Assembly (NCBI GenBank): GCA_015179025.1
Contig: WHUX01000352.1
Coordinates: forward strand, 1 to 39,068
Reading direction: 5' to 3'
Source of the DNA: Terfezia claveryi
Lineage: Eukaryota > Ascomycota > Pezizomycetes > Pezizales > Pezizaceae
DNA length: 39,068 nt
The position numbers were made by a program, and so were the translations under genes. This document shows positions 32,968 through 39,068 of this stretch, in pieces. Positions within the stretch are counted from its first letter, which is position 1. Each line of letters opens with the position of its first letter. The notes beneath the pieces were generated by a model that ran no database searches, was not told where the DNA came from, and worked only from the letters and a program-made list of their open reading frames with translations.

Positions 32968-33113
32968 TAGTCTGGTTGGCACAACATCCACAGGAGCTAG
33001 TCTGGCTTCCACTATTGGTACGGGGGTGAACTTAGGAAAGTGAACCTGACTTCATGATAGAACCAAGTGCTGTACGCTAGCCACCACAGGAGGAGGGTCG
33101 TGCAACCAGACTA
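32968..33113. mobile_element. MITE-like element, 146 bp, possibly nested
   Basis: The left end TAGTCTGGTTGGCACAA and the inverted right end TAGTCTGGTTGCACGAC match over the first 11 bp and then with one base slipped. A second left-type end (TAGTCTGGCTTCCACTA) lies inside at 32998; from there to 33113 is 116 bp, the same length as the element at 30547-30662, so one copy may sit next to a solitary end. Confidence 0.5.
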
Positions 33114-33183
33114 TAAGGCAAAGAGAGTGTGAGAGATCGAGGTATATATACAGGAGGCCTCGGATTGATCTCTACAGAAAATG

Positions 33184-33265
33184 AAACCTTAATAGGGTCT
33201 CTGTAGAGAAGAAAACCTTAACAGGGTCTCTGTAGCGAAGGAAACCTTAATAGGGTCTCGGAATG
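33184..33265 (+). repeat. 29-bp tandem repeat, three units
   Basis: AAACCTTAATAGGGTCTCTG starts at 33184, 33213 and 33242 with few changes. No coding potential. Confidence 0.8.
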
Positions 33266-33341
33266 CCTCACCAAAGTCTCAAACTATTCTCCATAGCCTT
33301 TTTGAAGGTGTCAACTTGCTTGAAAGGTTTCGCTTCGGTTC

Positions 33342-33390
33342 AAAAGTTTCACCTTTTAGCCCCTAAACTTGGACTAAAGTTGAAACTTTT
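33342..33390. repeat. inverted repeat, 10-bp perfect arms
   Basis: AAAAGTTTCA (33342-33351) and TGAAACTTTT (33381-33390) are exact complements around a 29-base loop that contains a further CTTTTAG/CTAAAG match. ATGGGCGCCCAT, a perfect 12-bp palindrome, follows at about 33403-33414. Could be a transposon end or a hairpin; no function assigned. Confidence 0.5.
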
Positions 33391-33414
33391 AATTAAGTTT
33401 ACTATGGGCGCCCA

Positions 33415-34540
33415 TATTAACTAATGAACCACAGTGGTCCCACTATTCTCCATCCTCCTCCTGAATCCTTCAAGTCCTGAGGATTTCCCAAAAGTGTTCT
33501 GTGAGCATTGAAAATAAGGCACGAAAAGACCAGGTACTTTCCGTCTTGTGTATATATACGGGATCCTTCCTGTCGCCGTCGCATCGACACTCTCCTCCCC
33601 CAAGACTTCTTACCCTCAATGAAAGCCAGTGTTCTCAATAATAACATCATGCTTGCTGGACGCTCTACCCTTCGTCTAACAGACCTTGGTGTCAGCATTG
33701 TTCCTATGTCATGTCCGCCACCCATGCGCTGCGCATCACCAGGGGGGGCCGTTCAAAAGAAGCTGAGATTATTCGCCCGCTTCTAGATGATATTTTGGTG
33801 GGCTCGGAGAGTCTACTGGAATTCCCTTGCTTGCTGTAGAGCTTCCTATTCATTTCCAGTCCGGTTCAGAGTACGAGCTACTATTCCTATTCCTTCGGCC
33901 CGTGCAGACATTAGACCATCCCGTCGTAAACCCTTACTACAGTCAATAGAGGCGTATGAGTTCAGAGAATAATTTCTGAGGTGTATAAGAGCCCTGGATC
34001 ATGGAGTCAAGAGCGCACCCTGATACATGCCCAATATAGGAAGTCCTTGGTGTGGACATATGACCAGGTATGAAGTTGGAACAAAGAGAGTGAGAAGAGT
34101 CTGAGTGTAGTTCTTACCGCAGCTACATAGTACAAAACCCATCAAATAAAGTCCACACCTGGAGGTATGATTTTTATACATGGGCATGAACCCAAGTAGT
34201 AGAGGAGTAGTGGAAGTGCAACAAAGTTGGCTAGAGGCTCAAACTTTATCAGATTAGGATAGTATGGGGCTCAAACAGCATGGACAAGTGCAGATAATTA
34301 ATTCTGAACTGCTCAAGGCCTTGAATTATGGAGTCACTAGAGTTATCCTAATATATGCTATGCCTTATATTTTCATATATCTAGCTGCAAACTATGAACT
34401 ATATAATAAAGCAGAGTCTCAGTATATTGTCATATCCTATAAGTATATAATATACGCTATCAGTGTTTGGGCAAACTACCCAGTAATTATGTTTTATCCT
34501 AGCAGTTACACTCTCCAAAATGTTTGCCCACAGGGATAAA
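33415..34540. other. gene-free segment of normal base composition
   Basis: The interval 33508-33972 is GC-balanced with stacked short frames (92 and 61 codons on plus, 102 on minus), which might be relics of a gene, but no frame joins convincingly and no motif is recognisable. The remainder to 34540 grades into the AT-rich tract. Confidence 0.35.
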
Positions 34541-36400
34541 CTAACTTATAAGCCTCAAAACAGCTCATATAAATTAAGGATGTAGAGTAGTGTGGAATTT
34601 GTAGGAAGAAGTTTATTAAAGACAGCCTCTTAGTAGCTAATGAGAATTTCTCTATTAAAGGTATTCTACTACCTTCAGCTTTTTGATAAACTTATATAGG
34701 ATTCTTCTTTTACTTTTATGACTCTAGTCTATATAATTCAATTTCTCTTATAGCTAATATAGTCTTAATTAAGAGCTTAAAGTACTTTTTATAGATATAA
34801 TAAGGGCTTGGGGGGTATAACAACTAAGGGGTATACTGGAGCAAGAGTAAGAGGTAAGAGGTAAAAGATATATGGAAGCAGTTGCCACATGTATTAGAGG
34901 GAGGCAGCTGTATTACAGAGTTGTTCATGAGACAAGGTAAGATAAGAGAGTGTATAAAGAGGGTACATCTTTATAGAGAGAAGTAAAGTTTATATTGGTA
35001 TATAAGATATTAAATAGGGATCTAATAAAAAGATGAAGAGATGAAGATATATATATATAATTTTAGGCTAAGGCTATAGAAAGAATAAGCTTCTTGAGAT
35101 TCTTATCTCAGAAGCTAAGATAATAATTACTATCAATAATACCCAAATAAGCCTGTTCAAGTTCGAGTATTAAAACAGAATGATACCTAAACAAGCCTGT
35201 TCAAATATTAAAGCAATAATACCTGAACAAGTCTGTTCAAGTATTAAAATAAGACTAAGAATATAGTTATAATAATAGGTTTAATAGTATTAGTTTATAA
35301 GAGCTTATAAGATATTTTAATTTTAATTCTTTTTTTAATTTTTTAAAACCTTTCTAAAAGCTCTTCTAATTAAACTACTAAAGTAGTATATAAGTATAGT
35401 TAAATATAATAAGAACTAGCTTTAAAATATTAAAAAGATCTTAAGTATAATATAGTTACTCAAATTTAATTGTTTTTAGATATTTGAGCTAAGTAAACTA
35501 AAAGATAGAAATCTATTAAGAATAAAAGTAGTAAAGATTAAAAAAGGATATATATTTAGAATACTAGCAACTATATTTACAAAATATCTAAAGAGTATTC
35601 TAATTTCTTAATTAAGCTTATATAAATAATAAAAGAGGTTGAATTGTATAGGCTAAAGTTATAGGAGTAGAAAAGCCTCCTATATAGATTTGTTAAAGAG
35701 CTAAAGATAGTAAAGATAGCTAAAACTATAAAAGTTTTTAAAAATATATAAAAGTAAACTTAAAGGTCTTATAGATATAATTATATATAAATAGTATGGT
35801 TAAAGCTCTTACAATATAGCAAATATTATTCTATAGAAGCTATTAAAATATATAATATTATTTTTAATATCTTAAAATATATATAGCAAATTTATAAAGG
35901 TTGGCTTAAACTCTATACTTATATTAGTTATATTAGAGACCTATAGAAAGTCTATCTATAAAGTGAACAATTATATATAATAGAGTATAAGTATAGATTG
36001 GTAGTTCTATAGTAGAAGAAGTATTATAAGTACTATTAAGGTTATAAATACTATAGTGAGATTATAGCTATTTTAAAAGAGTTACTAATATAATAATTAA
36101 ATCCAATAACTACAATTACCCTATAGGTATTTCTGTTTAATAATATAGAAGTATATAATAAAGACTTCACTCTTAGTAATTTATCTAGTTACTATTAATC
36201 TTTACTATATAGTTAATTATTATCTAGTAAGTGATAGTAGGGCTAAGAAATATATAAAAGATCTTGTTGCTAAATATCTTTTAATCCCTGCCATTTTTTA
36301 AGTATGAACCTAGCAAGTGTATTAGTAGTCTAGTTGTACTAATCTCCTGTAGGTGCATTAGTTACTTGAGTTAAAAGTACTATAATTACAAGCTATTCTA
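34541..36400. repeat. AT-rich, stop-riddled tract, probably RIP-mutated repeat
   Basis: G and C fall to about 7-13 per 60 bases in lines I counted, against roughly half in the gene block. TA steps dominate and no frame longer than about 60 codons exists. This is the expected end state of repeat-induced point mutation (C to T mainly at CpA, giving TpA) acting on a transposon in Pezizomycotina. The original element is no longer recognisable. Confidence 0.6.
35136..35256 (+). repeat. about 40-bp tandem repeat, three units
   Basis: AATAATACC(C/T)(A/G)AA(T/C)AAG followed by CTGTTCAAGT and AGTATTAAAA recurs at about 35136, 35179 and 35215 (spacings 43 and 36 bp). It lies inside the AT-rich tract and keeps more C and G than its surroundings. 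Confidence 0.65.
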
Positions 36401-36979
36401 TAGTACAGGGGTCTAACAATGAAAAATTGTGGTTGCAGAATTCCTTCTGCTATCTCTCTAGTCCGCTATTTTTCTAAGGCAAGTATGTGAGAAGGCATGT
36501 TGTAATATTATAGAGCTGAAGCAGAAAGAACGCAAGTTGACTACATCCTATCCGATTTCTTCGTACTTTATTATAGCCAGGTTTGGCCCTAATAGTAACT
36601 TCTCTGTATTGGTCCGGTATAAGCAAAAATCCGTAATAGCAAGGCTGGACGTATATGATGCTGTGGAATAAATGATCTACCGAGGTCTCATCGGATACGA
36701 AGTCTGTGCACATGCGAGGTGATATCTGCTAATGAGCAAAGTATGTAGACGTGGGGGTCTTTTTGTATCCAACCTCTACAGGCCCCCCCAGACCACAGTC
36801 TCCCATAATTATAAGATGAATAAGACCTGCAGCGGATTGAACTATCTTAAGATTGATGATGATTTTGTTCTCTACGTGAACATCTATCGAGCTCCTCTGC
36901 AGTTCCCCAGGGAGTTTTTATACCCGTTTGACATCTAGCTTCAGATTATATTTTGCTCGCTCAATCGAAACGGTTGCCG
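36401..36979. promoter_or_regulatory. upstream region of the amine oxidase gene
   Basis: Base composition returns to normal here. No gene is supportable: the frames at 36474-36713 (minus) and 36732-36938 (plus) have no motifs. The segment should carry the promoter and 5' UTR of the amine oxidase; no specific regulatory site stands out. Confidence 0.4.
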
Positions 36980-39068
36980 ATGGCTACCCCTCGATCCTTG
37001 TTATACTTCTTTTTTCTCTCTCTCGTCACACTCGCTTTCTTATATGCATTCATATCAACATCAGTTAGACTTTCAGGTGCCGTTTTCCAAGTTTGGTTAC
37101 CCATTTTCCTGACTCACGAAATTGCTTACAATGGACAGACAATAATGTACCAATCAATTTGAAAGCAGAGGAATGCAAGAGACCCCGCCGAACATTGAGG
37201 GCACCAAAGGAAAACCTTTGGGGCACTCTTCTGAATGATGAAGTTTCACAGTTAATCGACTGGCTCTACGAGCCAAAGCAAGGCCTAAATCTTACCTACT
37301 ACGATAATGCAACACACTGGGACAACTTCATTGGTGTCACTGAACTTATACCACCAAATAAGACAGATGCAATTGCTTATTTGGAAGGAACTGGACCTGT
37401 GCCAACTCGTTACGCTAGGGTGGTTCTATTCCAGGGAGCTAGCGAGGAGCCTTACGTTCATGAGATCAAAGTACAGTCCCCATGGTATTTCTGCAATGTC
37501 GTATCCAGAAAATTTCGCTGAACAGCATTGAATAGGTCGGGCCACTGCCAATAAGCAAGAAGACAACATGGGAGCCATATAACTACATCTACAACAAAGG
37601 GGACTCGGTCACTCCTTGGTATGGCGCGGATGACAAGAAAAGGTTACACGAGTTTTTCAAACCAGTGGTAAGCGAACTTGCGGATATTACATATGATTTA
37701 CTCGGAACTGTCAGTATTCTCCTCCCATACTCTAGTTATTGATTAGTCAGGGGAACCTTGCTATTTATTAACTCGGACGATTCTAGGTTATATATGGCCA
37801 AGATAACGATACGGGCGGGCTCACGACGGTAAATCCGTTACAGAAGGAAAACGGAAGAATCATTCAATGGCTTGAATTTATTGGGCTTCCTCAAAATGGC
37901 TACAATGCCGAGACGCTCCTGTCTCAAGGCCTATACCTCAAGTTTGGTATATTAGTTCATATGTTTTGCTCGTCAGATAGTGGTATTTTGGCTAATGATA
38001 TCTCGCACCTCCGAAGATATCACCGGACGTGATCCAAAGGGATGGGCCTTTAAGGCTCTCCTATACAACGATATCATGTATAATTCTTCTGCTGAATTCC
38101 GAAAAGCTTACAATACCCCAGGGTTTGTCAAGCTGAACAAAGTTATACAAGGGGATTGGATGACAACGAAGAGGCAAGGGGAGCGGCTTCCGTTAGATGA
38201 ACTTCCTCCGCCCATAGCCGCGCAAGCTGAAGGACCTCGGTATCTTTTGGACGCGAAAAACAAATACATTGAATGGATGGGGTTCACGTTCTATATCGGA
38301 TTTTCGAAAGATTTGGGATCATCTTTACATCAAATAATGTACCAGGAGAAACGAATCATTTACGAGCTTGGGCTGCAGGAGGTCATGACGCATTATGCCG
38401 GAAATGACCCCGTGTCCTCGGGGTTAAGCTATCTGGATTCCTACTACGGCATCGGCCAATTCATGTACCGCTTGATTGCAGGTTACGACTGCCCCGAATA
38501 TTCAACTTTTTTAGATAACTGGTTTCATGAGAATGGGCACACGACGTATCTGAGAAACTCTGTTTGTATCTTTGAACAGGACGCCGGCTACACGATACAA
38601 CGGCACACGTCGACTAAGCTGATGGGGCTTGGAGGCCATCATCAAGGATATGCTTCTGCTACAAGGAATACAGTCTTAGTAGTGAGATCGGTTGCCAGCA
38701 TTGGCAATTATGACTACACCTTAGATTACAATTTCTATCTTGATGGGAGTATCGAAGTCAAGGTCAGGGCCAGCGGTTATATTCAAGGGGCATTTTATGC
38801 AAACAACGAAGATTATGGGTACCGCATACATGAGGCTTTAAGTGGTAGTTTTCACACACATGTCATTAACTTCAAGGCCGATATTGATGTCTTGGGTGAG
38901 AAGAATACATTCGAGAGAATTTCGCTTGTACCTACGACCGAAAAGTGTGTAAATTCACCGTACAAAACAACATGTATGGACTAATGAGTAACTCTGCACA
39001 GATATCCGTGGTCCGAAAAGCCGAAGAATACAATGAAGCTTAAGAGGAGTTCTATCGAAAATGAAGAT
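36980..39068 (+). CDS. copper amine oxidase, 3' end outside the window
   Basis: The enzyme oxidises primary amines to aldehydes, giving H2O2 and ammonia, with copper and a topaquinone cofactor made from its own Tyr. Six exons fit in frame: 36980-37076, 37139-37470, 37536-37709, 37787-37946, 38017-38944 and 39002 to the edge (586 residues seen). Introns are 57-77 bp, with CTAAT/TTAAC branch sites in several. The first 30 residues are a hydrophobic signal or membrane anchor (SLLYFFFLSLVTLAFLYAF). The catalytic-base Asp lies at 38436-38438 in SYLDSYYGIG. The cofactor Tyr is at 38709-38711 in SIGNYDY, and the H-x-H copper ligands are at 38853-38861 in FHTHVINFKAD; the third His lies beyond the window. 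The splice after GLYLKF restores the family motif FDITGRDP. The open frame at 37980-38984 alone overruns both splice sites. Likely secreted or membrane-anchored. Confidence 0.93.

Noticed and set aside
32646..33265. CRISPR-like array
   Set aside because: The repeats are contiguous tandem units without unique spacers, in a eukaryotic genome.
34264..34539. 91-codon plus-strand frame at the edge of the AT-rich tract
   Set aside because: Rich in Tyr and Ile as expected from AT bias, with no start context or recognisable domain.
37980..38984. Reading the 334-codon frame as a complete protein
   Set aside because: Its first residues come from intron sequence and its last residues pass a donor site at 38945; family motifs on both sides require splicing.

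Overview
The window reads as nuclear DNA of a filamentous ascomycete (Pezizomycotina). The protein genes are interrupted by short GT-AG introns (about 50-175 bp) with CTAAC/CTAAT-type branch points. They include housekeeping genes with clear fungal-type features, and they are embedded in DNA full of decayed transposons, minisatellites and one strongly AT-rich, stop-riddled tract that looks like RIP damage. I cannot place it below subphylum from sequence alone.

Layout. 1-2751: 3' half of a dead Ty3/gypsy chromovirus-type retrotransposon (integrase, chromodomain, polypurine tract, complete 3' LTR). 2752-6797: repeat-dense DNA with several minisatellites, a broken TET/JBP-like 2-oxoglutarate dioxygenase gene (minus strand), a hexanucleotide array coding for Ser-Thr/Ala repeats, and a tRNA-derived SINE-like unit. 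6798-23479: a compact housekeeping block with three well-supported genes: the RNA polymerase I largest subunit (minus, 4 exons), the U4/U6 snRNP protein Prp3 (plus, 2 exons, divergent from the Pol I gene across a 251-bp shared promoter), and a neurofibromin/IRA-type RasGAP (minus, 10 exons, 2580 residues). 24591-26304: a three-exon gene of unknown function. 26305-36979: about 10.7 kb with no convincing intact gene; it holds a cluster of miniature inverted-repeat elements sharing a TAGTCTGGTTGGCAC end, a 78-bp near-perfect palindrome, 68-, 29- and about 40-bp tandem repeats, and the AT-rich tract (about 34541-36400). 36980-39068: 5' part of a fungal copper amine oxidase, running off the right end.

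The housekeeping genes do not form a pathway; they are linked only by position. Pol I makes rRNA, Prp3 serves the spliceosomal tri-snRNP, and the RasGAP turns off Ras signalling. Splice sites were assigned by eye from reading-frame continuity, GT/AG ends and family conservation. The exon chains for RPA190, PRP3, IRA and the amine oxidase all keep frame, which supports them strongly; I could not run an alignment or use RNA data.
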